Shown here piece by piece: positions 48,640 through 58,225 of a DNA stretch of 64,000 bases (position 1 is its first letter; each line of letters opens with the position of its first letter). Under the pieces are notes generated by a model. It saw only the letters and a list, made by a program, of their open reading frames with translations, was not told where the DNA came from and made no database searches. Source of the stretch: Nonomuraea sp. SYSU D8015 (lineage in GTDB: Bacteria > Actinomycetota > Actinomycetes > Streptosporangiales > Streptosporangiaceae); the NCBI RefSeq assembly GCF_008065375.1, contig NZ_VJYI01000002.1, positions 1,196,787 through 1,260,786 of the forward strand. The letters run 5' to 3'. The position numbers were made by a program, and so were the translations under genes.

Positions 48640-50590
48640 GTCGCGAGCGCGCCGAGCCGGCTTCGTTGGCGGCGTGTACGACGGAGACCAGGCGCCCACC
48701 GACATCGCGCCTTCGACGGTCGGCACCAGGAGCAACTACACCCAGTCGCTGGACCTGCGCACCGGCGTCTTGACCACATCGTTCGACTGGACCTCGCCCT
48801 CGGGTGACAAAACCACATTCACCTACGAGGTCAACGCCAACCGTGCTGACGGCCACCTCGCCACGGTGAGCCTGCGCGCGGTGCCGCACTGGAGCGGGAC
48901 CGCCACCGCCGTAGACCGGTTCGACGGCCGGTCGATGAAACACGCATCGACCACGGCGAAGCACGTCGACGGCAAGAGGGCGACACTCTCGGCGACCGTC
49001 GAGACCGCCGGAAAGCTCGCCACCGCCGGACTCAACTCGGTCCTGCGCGTCAACGACAAGACCATCCCGACCACCACGGTCAACGAACTCGACGAGGACA
49101 ACGCCGGGCAGGTCGCGGACTTCCCGGTCACCGCGGGCACGACGTACCGGATCACCAAGTACGTCGGCATCGCCGCCAGCGTCGACACCGACCGTCCACT
49201 CAAGGCAGCGTCCCCGCAGCAGGCAGCCGCAGCCACCGCGGCCAAAGCCGGATACCAGACCGCGCTCACCCGCAACGCCGCAGCCTGGTCGAAGCTGTGG
49301 AAGTCGAGCATCTCCATCCCCGGTGACGCCGCGATGAGCGGGCGGATCCACGCGTCGATGTTCTACCTGCTCGCGAGCATGCCCGCCGGCGTCGACTGGA
49401 GCACCAGCCCCGGCGGGCTGTCCTCGGACGGCTACAGCGGCCACGTGTTCTGGGACATGGAGACCTGGATGTACCCCGCGCTGCTCGCCCAGTACCCCGA
49501 AATCGCCAAGGGCGCGAACACCTACCGGCATCGGATGCTTCCGGGCGCCAAGGCGAACGCCGAGCGGCTGTCCACCCCCGATCACCCGATCAAGGGCGCG
49601 AAGTTCGCGTGGGAGAGCGCGCTGACGGGCAAGGAGACGGCCCCAGACCCGTACGGCAAGTACGAGATCCACATCAACTCCCACATCGCTCTGGCCCAGT
49701 GGCAGTACTACCAGGCGACCGGCGACACGGCGTGGCTTCGTGACAAGGCGTGGCCGGTGCTGCAGGGCATCGCGGACTACTGGGCGACGCGCGGGCCGTG
49801 CCCAACGGGTCGGGCGGGTACGACATCAACGACGTGATGGGTCCCGACGAGTACAACTACCCGGTCGACAACAGCGCCACCACGAACGCGGGCGCGCAGG
49901 AGTCACTGCGTATCGCGATCCGTGCCGCTGCCCTCCTGGGCAAGACCGCCAATCCGGAGTGGAAGAAGGTCGCCGACGGGCTGAAGATCCCCGTGGACAC
50001 TACGCTGAACATACACCCGGAGTACGACGGCTACGACGGCCGGACCATCAAGCAGGCCGACGTCACCTTGCTGCAGTACCCGTGGAATGTGCCGATGTCG
50101 CCGAGCATGGCGCAGAGCGACCTCGACTACTACGACGCGCGCACCGACGCGAACGGCCCGTCGATGACGGATGCGATCGCAGCCATCGCCAGCGCCAAGC
50201 TGGGGTCGCCGGGGTGCCAGACCTACAGCTACCTGAAGAACAGCGTGGAGCCGTTCATGAGCGCGCCGTTCAACCAGTGGTACGAGACCCGCAACGGCGG
50301 CGCGTTCAACTTCACGACCGGTCAGGGCGGCTACCTGCAGGAGTTCCTGTACGGGTTCACCGGGCTCCGCTGGGGAACCGACGCGGTCACCATCGACCCG
50401 TTCCTGCCCACCCAGCTGCCGGGCGTCGACGTCACCGGCGTCAAGTGGCACGGCAGCACGTTCGACATCTCCGTCGGACAGGACACCACGAAGGTGACGC
50501 TCCGGTCCGGGCCGGCGCTGACGGTCCGCGACCGAGTAGGGACGACGCACCAGGTCACCTCCGGAACGGACCGGCACACCCTGGCCGCGC
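48640..50590 (+). pseudogene. GH65-type glycoside hydrolase gene, truncated and frameshifted
   Basis: Frame 1 runs through VGTRSNYTQSLDLRTGVL and GHVFWDMETWMYPALL to 49837. After a one-base change near 49789 another frame continues with GSGGYDINDVMGPDEYN, containing the catalytic-acid Glu, to about 50590. Together they match secreted GH65 enzymes (kojibiose phosphorylase or acid trehalase type). The N-terminal domain and signal peptide are missing, and the C-terminus is cut by Tn3-type sequence on the other strand. Confidence 0.75.
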
Positions 50591-51250
50591 AACTGGTCCA
50601 CGATCGCCGACAGATACCGTGAGTTCCACAAAACGACGGCATCGAGGACAAGTCCCAGAGCTGCGAGTTGTCCTCCTGGACTTCCCGATACGCCTGCCGG
50701 ATCTTTCCGGCGTTGCCATGGGAGATCTTACGGGCCAGCCGGTGCCTCGACTCTTGGACCGACAGCTGCTTGCCCAGGCTGCGGCGGTAGCTGGAATCCA
50801 TCGGGTCCAGCATGCTCAGCAGGTGCAGCGTCTTGTCGATGCGGCCGTACTCGGCGAACGCCTGCCCCAGCGGGGGTTGGATGGCCCTGGCGTGCGAACA
50901 TGCGCAGCAGGTCGTAGGCGCGCACCTGGTTGGTCACCAGCGATCCGGCGACGCGAAGCATGTCCGGCCACTGGGTGATCACCTTCTTGGGGTTCACCTT
51001 GATCCGCGCGATCGCCTCCAGCACCCCGTACTCACCGGTACTGCCGTCGGGCGGCTCGGCGCGCCAGAACCGCTGGTCGCCCAGGTCGGCGAAGCGGGGC
51101 GCGAACCGGTAGCCGAGCATGGAGAAGATCCCGAACGCCATGTCACTGGCCTGATCGGTCGTGACCACCTCGGGTTTCGGCCCGGCGTCCAGGTTGATCA
51201 GGCAGTCCAGGATGTACAGGGAATCCGGGGGTGAGGAACCGGCGGACCAG
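50570..51250 (-). mobile_element. Tn3-family transposase remnant
   Basis: The minus strand carries LYILDCLINLDAGPKPEV, RFADLGDQRFWRAEPPDG, ITQWPDMLRVAGSLVTNQVR and, in another frame, SSYRRSLGKQLSVQESRHRL plus LWNSRYLSAIVDQLR. All are conserved in Tn3 transposases of actinomycetes. At least two frameshifts and loss of the N-terminal half make it inactive. No terminal inverted repeats were identified. Confidence 0.8.
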
Positions 51251-51444
51251 GTCACGGATTCGGGGACATCGGGCGCCATCACCGGCATCCCGCCCGCCGA
51301 GCACCTCACCGGCGAACCCTGACCCGCACCGCGCGGCGTCGGCCCATGGCCGGTCCACCGGCCCCGTGACGAAGCGGGCCAGAACCACTGAGGCGAGACG
51401 GATCGGCTGACCGGCACCGTTGAAATCTCAGTCCTTCTGAAGTA

Positions 51445-51461
51445 CTTTAAGATCACTAAAG
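51445..51461. promoter_or_regulatory. Inverted repeat upstream of a membrane-protein/regulator pair
   Basis: CTTTA (51445-51449) and TAAAG (51457-51461) flank AGATCAC in a rare AT-rich stretch, 28 bases before the start at 51489. It is a probable operator or promoter for the pair downstream. Confidence 0.45.
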
Positions 51462-51488
51462 CAGTTAATTGATCAGTGGAGGATCTGC

Positions 51489-51917
51489 ATGCAAGACCAG
51501 GAAGACAGCACCATGGCACGGCGGGCACTGGCCGAAGCCGAACGCGTCCGTGAGCAGGCCCACCGGTCGAGCCGGTGGTTCAGCGGACTTCTCGCGGCGT
51601 TCGGCGGTGCATCGATCATATGGATCACGCTGCTGGAGTCCGTGTGGCCCGAGGGTAGCGCCCGCAGTTACGTGGCGGCCGGATGGGCCGTGGTCGCTGG
51701 GCTAGCCGCCGTGGGGACCGCTCGGTTTCGGGTCTTCCCCGCTGGCGCCACCAAGCGCATGGCGATTTCCGCGATCATCTGGTTCATGTTGTACCTGGTG
51801 GTGATCGGACCGCTCGCCCGCTGGCAGCTGGGAACCTCTGTACCTGGCTGGATCGCAGCCGCGACGGTCATGGCGGTGCCATTCTTTGCCGCAGCGTGGA
51901 TGGGCCGACGACCATGA
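51489..51917 (+). CDS. Four-helix membrane protein
   Basis: This 142-aa protein has a charged N-terminal helix (residues 1-28) and four hydrophobic segments at about 32-50, 62-80, 90-108 and 116-136. ATG 51489 has GTGGAGGA upstream. Its stop overlaps the start of a small winged-helix regulator (ATGA), a pairing common in actinomycetes. Function unknown. Confidence 0.78.
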   Translation: MQDQEDSTMARRALAEAERVREQAHRSSRWFSGLLAAFGGASIIWITLLESVWPEGSARSYVAAGWAVVAGLAAVGTARFRVFPAGATKRMAISAIIWFMLYLVVIGPLARWQLGTSVPGWIAAATVMAVPFFAAAWMGRRP

Positions 51918-52234
51918 GCCACCCCCGCCACGAGTTGGACCCGGTCATCCACACTCCGGCCCGGTTCTCCATCATGGCCCTGCTGTCAGCGGTCGAGCGG
52001 GCGGAGTTCCGATTCGTCCGCGACACCGTCGAGGTCAGTGACTCGGCGCTGTCCCAGCATCTCACCACACTGGAGAAGGCCGGCTACGTCACCGTCCGCA
52101 AAGCCCAGACCGGGCGGCGTACCACCACATGGCTCGCCGCCACCCCCGCCGGGATAGCGGCCTTCACCTGCCACATCTCGATCCTCAACCAGATCGCAGC
52201 CCACCCGCCGCATGACGCCAACGCCTCGACCTGA
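51914..52234 (+). CDS. Small winged-helix transcriptional regulator
   Basis: This 106-aa protein has one winged helix: FSIMALLSAVERAEFRFVRD, then VSDSALSQHLTTLEKAGYVT (recognition helix) and the wing RKAQTGRRTTTWL. It belongs to the MarR/ArsR-like single-domain group. It is translated with the preceding membrane protein and probably binds the inverted repeat at 51445. Confidence 0.88.
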   Translation: MSHPRHELDPVIHTPARFSIMALLSAVERAEFRFVRDTVEVSDSALSQHLTTLEKAGYVTVRKAQTGRRTTTWLAATPAGIAAFTCHISILNQIAAHPPHDANAST

Positions 52235-52474
52235 CCTCGGGAGCGCGCGCCCTGCACCTGACCCACCTCCTGAGGCGAAGAGCAGCAGACGCCGCTGGCT
52301 AGTTCACCAGCGAATCGCTGCCCGATAACGACGACCGCGCCGTGCCCGGGAAGCGATCTTGGGAGGCCTGTGTTAATCGCGGCCAGGCGCACTCGTGAAC
52401 ACCCCGTGCCGTACCCGTAGGAGTCCCGATTCGATCGCTTCTGCGGTTGGTCGAGTCCGGCGCTGGCTGCAGCT

Positions 52475-52502
52475 TGTGGTCCGTGGCCGGCCACGGACCA
52501 CA
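52475..52502. repeat. 28-base perfect palindrome
   Basis: TGTGGTCCGTGGCC is followed at once by its exact complement, with no loop. It ends right at the stop codon of the MarR gene (52503). It may terminate transcription from both sides or be a protein-binding or recombination site. Confidence 0.9.
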
Positions 52503-53021
52503 CTATGGCCAGGGCGACGGTGGTGGCTTCTGCGAGCGAAGGACTTGGGGTAGGGCCCGCGTGTCCGGGTGGAGGGCTCGGGCGCACAGCGTGAGCGTTT
52601 CCGCGAGTGTCGTACGGTCCGGGTCGTCGATCTCGGCGAGCATGACGGCTTCGATGCTGTCGAGGGAGCGGTCGCATCGCCGCAGGGTGCTCAGGCCTTT
52701 CGGGGTAAGGCGGGTGCGCAGAGCGCGGCCGCCACGGGGATGCGGGTCGCGGCGGATCAGGCCGCGTTGTTCGAGATCACGGATGACCAGGTTCATCGCC
52801 TGCGGGGTGACGAAGGCGATGCGGGCCAGGTCGGCCGAGGATGGGGCGTCGCGCAGGCGCAGCTCGCTGAGCGCCATGTATTCGGTGGTCGTCATGCCGT
52901 GCCGAGCGAGCGCTTCATCCAGGCAGGCGCGGATACGGCGTTCCAGCCGGAACACCAGGTAGCTCACACGGGGCGGCGGTGCGTCCGGCGCAGCGGCCGC
53001 GGGGACACCCGGATCGGTCAC
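52503..53021 (-). CDS. MarR-family transcriptional regulator
   Basis: This 172-aa protein from GTG 53021 (frame open to 53168) has the MarR core MTTTEYMALSELRLRDAPSS, recognition region VTPQAMNLVIRDLEQRGLI and wing RDPHPRGGRALRTRLT. The shorter start leaves two palindromes upstream free. It diverges from the secreted esterase gene and may repress it. Confidence 0.87.
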   Translation of the reverse strand: MTDPGVPAAAAPDAPPPRVSYLVFRLERRIRACLDEALARHGMTTTEYMALSELRLRDAPSSADLARIAFVTPQAMNLVIRDLEQRGLIRRDPHPRGGRALRTRLTPKGLSTLRRCDRSLDSIEAVMLAEIDDPDRTTLAETLTLCARALHPDTRALPQVLRSQKPPPSPWP

Positions 53022-53078
53022 CAGGAGACGATATCGCGCCCCGTCGGAACGGGCCCCAATGTAAGTTTCCCACACCCC

Positions 53079-53111
53079 TATCAAGGACCTTGATAACAAG
53101 TTACTTGATAA
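53079..53111. promoter_or_regulatory. MarR operator candidates
   Basis: TATCAAGG-A-CCTTGATA (53079-53095) is a perfect palindrome. An imperfect copy with CTTGATAA follows at about 53096-53111. They lie 58 bases upstream of the MarR GTG. Confidence 0.7.
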
Positions 53112-53266
53112 CCAGGGGAAACAGCTCTCTGCCAGATGAACCGGCGGACATGCGCACCAAGCGTGCATTGACGGTGGATTGTGGCCCTTCTATTTTCCAG
53201 CGACCGAGGTCAATACGCGGCGGACCGATCCGCGGCGCGCCGCGGATATGGAGAGGAGGAGCGCGA

Positions 53267-55120
53267 ATGACACGATTGACCACGGTGCTGGCTAGTGCCT
53301 GCGCCGCGGCGCTCTTTGCCGTCATGACCGTGGTACTCGGATCGCCGGCCGTCGCCGCCACCCTGGTGGAGGTGACCAGCTTCGGCAACAACCCGGGCAA
53401 CATGCGGATGCACGTCTATGTGCCGGACTCGCGCCCGGCCTCGCCGGCGATCGTGGTTGCGATGCATGGCTGCGGCGGCTCCGGTCCCGGCTTCTACCAG
53501 GGCAGTGAGTTCGCCTCGCTGGCGGATCGATATGGCTTCATCGTCATCTACCCGACCGCCACCCAGTCGGCAGGGTTCGGCAACTGCTTCGACACCTGGT
53601 CGGACGCGGCCAAGCAGCGCGGCGGCGGCAGCGATCCGGTCTCGATCACCTCAATGATCGACTATGTCGAGCGGAACCATCAGGGAGACCCGAACCGTGT
53701 CTACGCCACTGGAAGCTCGTCCGGCGGCATGATGACCCAGCACATGCTCGCCGTCTACCCGGACGTGTTCAAGGCAGGGGCCTCATTCATGGGTGTGCCC
53801 TTCAACTGCTTCGCCGGCGCCTCCGACTTCCCGCCCGGAAGCAGCAGGTGCACCGGCGGGAGCATGGACCGAACACCCCAGCAGTGGGGCGATGCGGTCC
53901 GCCAGGCGTACCCGGGATATTCCGGCCCCCGCCCGCGCATGCAGCTGTGGCACGGCACCGGCGACACCCTCGTGCCCTACTCGCTGCTGCGAGAGTCGAT
54001 CGAGCAGTGGACCAATGTGTTTGGGCTGAGCCAGACCCCGACCAGCACCGACACCCCGCAGGCAAACTGGAACCGCAGCCGGTACGCCAATCTGTCGGGC
54101 ACCGTGCAGGTGGAGGCGTACAGCATCCAGGGCGCCGGGCATGCTCTTCCGCAGAGCGGTATGGCCCTCTACGCCATCGAGTTCTTCGGCTTGACTACCA
54201 GTCCGACCGACACCACGCCGCCGACCACGCCAGGCACCCCGGTCGCGTCCAACGTGACCGCCGCCAGTGCCACGCTGACCTGGACCGCGTCCACCGACCA
54301 GGGCGGCTCCGGCTTGGCCGGCTACAACGTCTACCGGGAGCAGGGCGCCACCGACCCGCAGCTTGGCCAGTCCACCACCACCTCGATCACCCTGACCGGG
54401 CTGAGTGCCAACACCCAATACCAGGTGTACGTACGGGCGCGTGACGGCGCGGGCAACCTGTCGGGCAACTCCGCGCCGGCCACCTTCACCACGGCCGCCA
54501 CCGGAGGCGACACCACGCCGCCGACCGCCCCGGCCGGGCTCACCGCCTCGGGCACCACCACAACCGGCACCAGCCTGACCTGGACGGCCTCCACTGACGA
54601 CACCGGTGTGACCGGCTATGACATCCTGCGCGCTCCCGGCGCGATGGGCGGCACGTTCACCCAGGTCGGCACCTCGGCCACGACCTCGTTCACCGACACG
54701 GGCCTGACTGCGAACACCACCTACCGCTACCAGGTCCGGGCGCGCGATGCCGCCGGTAACGTCTCACCGGTCTCCAACACCGTCCAGATCACCACTCAGG
54801 GAGGCACGACCGGTGCCTGCTCGGCCACCCCGACCGTGCAGTCCCAGTGGGGGAACGGGTATGTGATCCAGCCGCTGACCATCACCAACACCAGCACCTC
54901 GACGATCACCAGCTGGACCGTCACCTTCACCCTGCCGGCCGGGCACACCCTGACCGGCTCGTGGAACGCCACCATCACCATCAGCGGCCAGACCGTCACG
55001 GCCAGAAGTGTCAGCCACAACGGCACGCTCGCGCCGGGAGCCGGCACCACCGGCTTCGGCTTCCAAGCAAGCAGGCCCAACGGCAACACCGCCCTGCCGT
55101 CCGGCTACACCTGCGCCTGA
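53267..55120 (+). CDS. Secreted CE1/PHB-depolymerase-type esterase with two FnIII domains and CBM2
   Basis: This 617-aa protein has a signal peptide (residues 1-32, ending AVAA). The catalytic domain (33-305) has oxyanion MHGCGGSG, nucleophile GSSSGG (Ser151), acid near GTGDTLVPY and His in GAGHALPQSG. Two fibronectin type III domains lie at about 314-405 and 414-505, followed by a family 2 cellulose-binding module (515-617; GYVIQPLTITN, SWTVTF). It likely deacetylates or de-esterifies plant polymer while bound to cellulose, or degrades polyester. A strong GAGGAGG precedes ATG 53267. Confidence 0.93.
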   Translation: MTRLTTVLASACAAALFAVMTVVLGSPAVAATLVEVTSFGNNPGNMRMHVYVPDSRPASPAIVVAMHGCGGSGPGFYQGSEFASLADRYGFIVIYPTATQSAGFGNCFDTWSDAAKQRGGGSDPVSITSMIDYVERNHQGDPNRVYATGSSSGGMMTQHMLAVYPDVFKAGASFMGVPFNCFAGASDFPPGSSRCTGGSMDRTPQQWGDAVRQAYPGYSGPRPRMQLWHGTGDTLVPYSLLRESIEQWTNVFGLSQTPTSTDTPQANWNRSRYANLSGTVQVEAYSIQGAGHALPQSGMALYAIEFFGLTTSPTDTTPPTTPGTPVASNVTAASATLTWTASTDQGGSGLAGYNVYREQGATDPQLGQSTTTSITLTGLSANTQYQVYVRARDGAGNLSGNSAPATFTTAATGGDTTPPTAPAGLTASGTTTTGTSLTWTASTDDTGVTGYDILRAPGAMGGTFTQVGTSATTSFTDTGLTANTTYRYQVRARDAAGNVSPVSNTVQITTQGGTTGACSATPTVQSQWGNGYVIQPLTITNTSTSTITSWTVTFTLPAGHTLTGSWNATITISGQTVTARSVSHNGTLAPGAGTTGFGFQASRPNGNTALPSGYTCA

Positions 55121-55138
55121 CCGTCAGCGCGCTTCCCT

Positions 55139-55180
55139 GATCACGGCCCCGTCATTGACAGGTGGGACCGGGCCGTGATC
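55139..55180 (+). terminator. Terminator hairpin after the esterase gene
   Basis: GATCACGGCCC (55139-55149) and GGGCCGTGATC (55170-55180) form a perfect 11-bp stem with a 20-base loop, 18 bases after the stop. Confidence 0.65.
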
Positions 55181-55506
55181 AAGGGATCCGCGCCGGCGGG
55201 AGAACCGGCTGCGTACCGCCATCGTGCTGTGGCAGGACCGGGCGACCCACCGCGCCGCGCTGGAGCAAAGCGTCGCCCTCGCGGCAGGCGCCGACGCGGC
55301 CGCGCGCAAGGCCTACCGGGTGTACTCCACCCGCATCACAGCCGCCAAGGCTCCTGGAGCATGATCAACCTCGCTGAGGACTAACCGATCGAGCTGACCG
55401 AGAGCCTGCTTCCTGCCTCTCACCAGCCCAGATCAGCCCGTTCGGGGCTCATAACAGCGTTCTTACCGGCACCCCAACATCACGGATCAGGGCGTAATGC
55501 CAGAAG
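55181..55506. other. Gap with a gene-tail-like fragment
   Basis: A plus-strand frame at about 55199-55364 reads ENRLRTAIVLWQDRATHRAA and on to KAPGA and a stop, with good codon bias but no start. It may be the end of a deleted mobile-element gene. The rest shows nothing. Confidence 0.3.
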
Positions 55507-56046
55507 ATGCCCCTTGCGCAGCGCGCTCGGGTGAAAAATGGCGCGGTGGCAGACGTAGAGAGCTTGATCGGTCAGGTGTGGAGCCCAGATGTACGGCCGC
55601 TGGCCGAGGAGGCCTGGCGTTGCTACAACGCCGGCGCTACTCGCGCATGCATCACCATGACCTGGAGCGCGGTCACCGCGGACATCATCACCAAGCTCGT
55701 GCGCCTGGCCGATGACGGCGACGGCCAGGCCGTCTTCTTTCGCACCACTCTTACCGAGGCCCAGAAGAAAGGGCTGACGAAGGAGGGCGTGCGGGCCATG
55801 CAGGCGATTGAGGCGAGTCTGCTGGAGAAGGCCGTGGAGTTCGAGCTCATCGACTCGATCGGCTCGCGTGAGCTGGAGCGCATCCGGGAGGACCGGAATC
55901 TGTGCGCGCATCCATCGCTGCGTATGCTCGGGGACGTCTACGAGCCTCGCCCGGAAGTCGCGCGTGGTCATTTGGCTGTCGCGCTGACGACGCTGCTCAC
56001 CCATCCTCCAACGCAGGCAGGACACCGGCCGCATCTTCACCCATGA
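55507..56046 (+). pseudogene. Truncated hypothetical protein gene fused into integrase sequence
   Basis: The frame (IGQVWSPDVRPLAEEAWRCY, AVTADIITKLVRLADDGDGQ, ELIDSIGSRELERIREDRNL) looks like the N-terminal part of a larger actinomycete protein of unknown function. After LTTLLTHPP (about 56012) the DNA belongs to an integrase in another frame, so the protein ends with unrelated residues. Starts at 55507 (ATG) or 55531 (GTG). Confidence 0.5.
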
Positions 56047-56479
56047 GGACGGCTCCGAACTGCACCCGGCGTGGGTCAGCGAGCTGTTCTCTCAACTGGC
56101 CTATCAGACGGGACTGCCACCGATCCGGTTGCATGATCTTCGCCACTGCGCGGCGACGCTAGCGTATGCCGCCGGCGGCGACACCAAGATGGTCTCCGCG
56201 ATGTTGCGGCACAGCTCGACCAACATCACCGAAAACACCCACACGAGCGTGCTGCCGGAGCTGGCGCACGAGATGGCGGAGGCGCTCGCGGCGATCGTTC
56301 CCCGAGCAGCGTCCGAAACTGGCGGTCTCCCCTCGGTCTCCCATGAGGGTTCTGGCGACCCTGAGGATTCTGGGGGAGGGATAAAGCCCCTGGTCAAAGG
56401 GCTGAGGAGTGGTAGGGCGCCCGGGGCTCGAACCCGGAACCTACGGATTAAAAGTCCGCAGCTCTGCCAATTGAGCTAA
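56012..56479 (+). pseudogene. Tyrosine integrase C-terminal remnant at tRNA-Lys
   Basis: The frame reads RIFTHEDGSELHPAWVSELF, then IRLHDLRHCAATLAYAAGGD (HxxR box), MLRHSS and NTHTSVLPELAHEM. The catalytic Tyr expected in the last motif (usually TYTSVL) is His. The N-terminal part is missing. The C-terminus reads through the tRNA-Lys gene (RTRNLRIKSPQLCQLS), as in intact elements integrated there. It is the relic of an excised or decayed integrative element. Confidence 0.8.
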
Positions 56480-56485
56480 CGCCCC
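56413..56485 (-). tRNA. tRNA-Lys (UUU)
   Basis: The minus strand folds as a full 73-nt cloverleaf: acceptor GGGGCGT pairing with GCGCCCT (two wobbles), anticodon loop CTTTTAA with anticodon TTT, T-loop TTCGAGC, discriminator A, and no encoded CCA. Its 3' half serves as the attachment site for the integrase remnant. Confidence 0.95.
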
Positions 56486-56670
56486 CATGTACAGCAAGAG
56501 TACAGAGATTACCGCCCAGTACGCGACGCGGTTCCCGCCCCTCACATTAACGGATCGAGGCACCCTCCGGTTTCCGCGGCGAACCAGGGCACGATGCTCA
56601 GGCCCAGGTCCGGCTCAGGGGAGACGTCGGCGGGCATGCGGACACGGTGGAAGGTGCGGCCTCGACCGGC

Positions 56671-57825
56671 TCAACGGTAGGCGGCGATCCCGGTGAGCGC
56701 CTCGCCCAGCACGAGCGTGTGGATCTCTTGAGTGCCCTCGTACGTCAGCACGGACTCCAGGTTGTTCATGTGCCTGATCACCGGATACTCCAGCGTGATC
56801 CCGTTCCCGCCCAGGATCGAGCGGGCCTGGCGGGCGATGTCGAGCGCGGCCCGTACGTTGGCCAGCTTGCCGAAGCTGATCTGCCGCGGCTCCAGCCGCC
56901 CCGCGTCCTTCAGCTCACCGAGGTGCAGGGCGGTGAGGCCGGCCTGGGCGACGCCGACGTACATCCAGGCCAGTTTCTCCTGGGTCAGCTGGAACGCCCC
57001 GATCGGCTTGTCGAACTGGATGCGCGTCTTCGCGTACTCGACGGCCGCCTCCAGGCAGGCGCGGGCGGCGCCCACGACGCCCCAGATGATGCCGAAACGG
57101 GCCTCCGACAGGCACGAGAGCGGCCCTTTCAGGCCGACGACCCCGGGGAGCGCGGCGGATGCCGGCAGGCGGACGTCGTCGAAGTAGAGGGAGGAGGTGA
57201 CGGAGGCCCTCAGGGACAGCTTCTTGTGGATCTCAGGGGCGGAGAAGCCGGGGGTGGACGTGGGGACGACGAAGCCACGGATGCCCTCGTCGGTCTGCGC
57301 CCACACCACGGCCACGTCGGCGATCGAGCCGTTGGTGATCCACATCTTGGAGCCGTTCAGGATCCAGTCGAATCCGTCTTTCTTGGCGTACGTCCGCATG
57401 CTTCCCGGATCGGACCCGTGGTCCGGCTCTGTCAGGCCGAAGCAGCCGATCGCCTCACCGGCGGACATCCGCGGCAACCACTCCTGTTTCTGCTCGTCAG
57501 AGCCGTACCGCCAGATCGGGAACATGGCCAGCGAACCCTGGACGGACACGAACGAACGCAGCCCGGAATCGCCCGCCTCCAGCTCCCGGCACGCCACGCC
57601 GTACGAGGTCGCGTCCGTCCCGGCGCAACCGTACCCCTGCAGGTGCATCCCCAGCAGGCCGAGCGAGCCCAGCTCGGGCGCGAGCTCGCGCGCCGGGAAG
57701 GTGCCCTTCTCGAACCAGTCGCCCACGTACGGGAGGATGCGGTCGGAGACGAACGATCTGACCGTGTCGCGGATCAACCGCTGGTCGGCGTCGAGCCGCT
57801 CGTCCAGGCGCAGCAGATCGTCCAT
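56671..57825 (-). CDS. Acyl-CoA dehydrogenase, glutaryl-CoA-dehydrogenase-like
   Basis: This 384-aa flavoenzyme has the FAD/substrate motif FGLTEPDHGSDPGSM, WITNGSIADVAVVWA and, near the C-terminus, TYEGTQEIHTLVLGEALTG. The Glu in YEGT is the catalytic base position of glutaryl-CoA dehydrogenase-like enzymes. SVQGSLAMFPIWRYGS also fits that subgroup. It would oxidise an acyl-CoA, probably in lysine/tryptophan or dicarboxylate breakdown. Start at 57825, with AGGAGAGG upstream. Confidence 0.92.
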   Translation of the reverse strand: MDDLLRLDERLDADQRLIRDTVRSFVSDRILPYVGDWFEKGTFPARELAPELGSLGLLGMHLQGYGCAGTDATSYGVACRELEAGDSGLRSFVSVQGSLAMFPIWRYGSDEQKQEWLPRMSAGEAIGCFGLTEPDHGSDPGSMRTYAKKDGFDWILNGSKMWITNGSIADVAVVWAQTDEGIRGFVVPTSTPGFSAPEIHKKLSLRASVTSSLYFDDVRLPASAALPGVVGLKGPLSCLSEARFGIIWGVVGAARACLEAAVEYAKTRIQFDKPIGAFQLTQEKLAWMYVGVAQAGLTALHLGELKDAGRLEPRQISFGKLANVRAALDIARQARSILGGNGITLEYPVIRHMNNLESVLTYEGTQEIHTLVLGEALTGIAAYR

Positions 57826-57928
57826 CGCGGGTCCTCTCCTCACATAAGGCCTCACATAAGGGACTACCAGGGTTCTACCAGGGGGAATCCTGATGTGCGA
57901 ATACCGGGCGCAGGGGCAGTCTTGAGAC

Positions 57929-58225
57929 ATGAGCGAATACCACGAGCACAACGTCAAGAAGCTGCGCCGGACGGAGAAGGGCAGGATCGTCGCGGGTGTC
58001 TGCTCCGGCATCGGCGAGTACGTCGGCATCGACGCGAACCTGATCCGGATCGCGCTGGCGATCGCGACGCTGTTCGGCGGCCTCGGCGTCGGCGTGTACG
58101 CGATCGGCTGGCTCCTCATGCCGGACGAGCACAGCGACACCTCCATCGTGCAGGACCTGATCAGCAAGCAGCAGAACCGCAGGACGCACACGGACTGGAG
58201 CGGCGAGCACAAGCCCCAGGCGTGA
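57929..58225 (+). CDS. PspC-domain membrane protein
   Basis: This 98-aa protein has a PspC domain: LRRTEKGRIVAGVCSGIGEY, then a hydrophobic segment (LIRIALAIATLFGGLGVGVYAIGWLLMP, residues 38-65). Such proteins sense envelope stress or act with PspA-like or kinase systems. It is divergent from the acyl-CoA dehydrogenase and ends where the convergent MFS gene ends (adjacent stops). Confidence 0.92.
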   Translation: MSEYHEHNVKKLRRTEKGRIVAGVCSGIGEYVGIDANLIRIALAIATLFGGLGVGVYAIGWLLMPDEHSDTSIVQDLISKQQNRRTHTDWSGEHKPQA

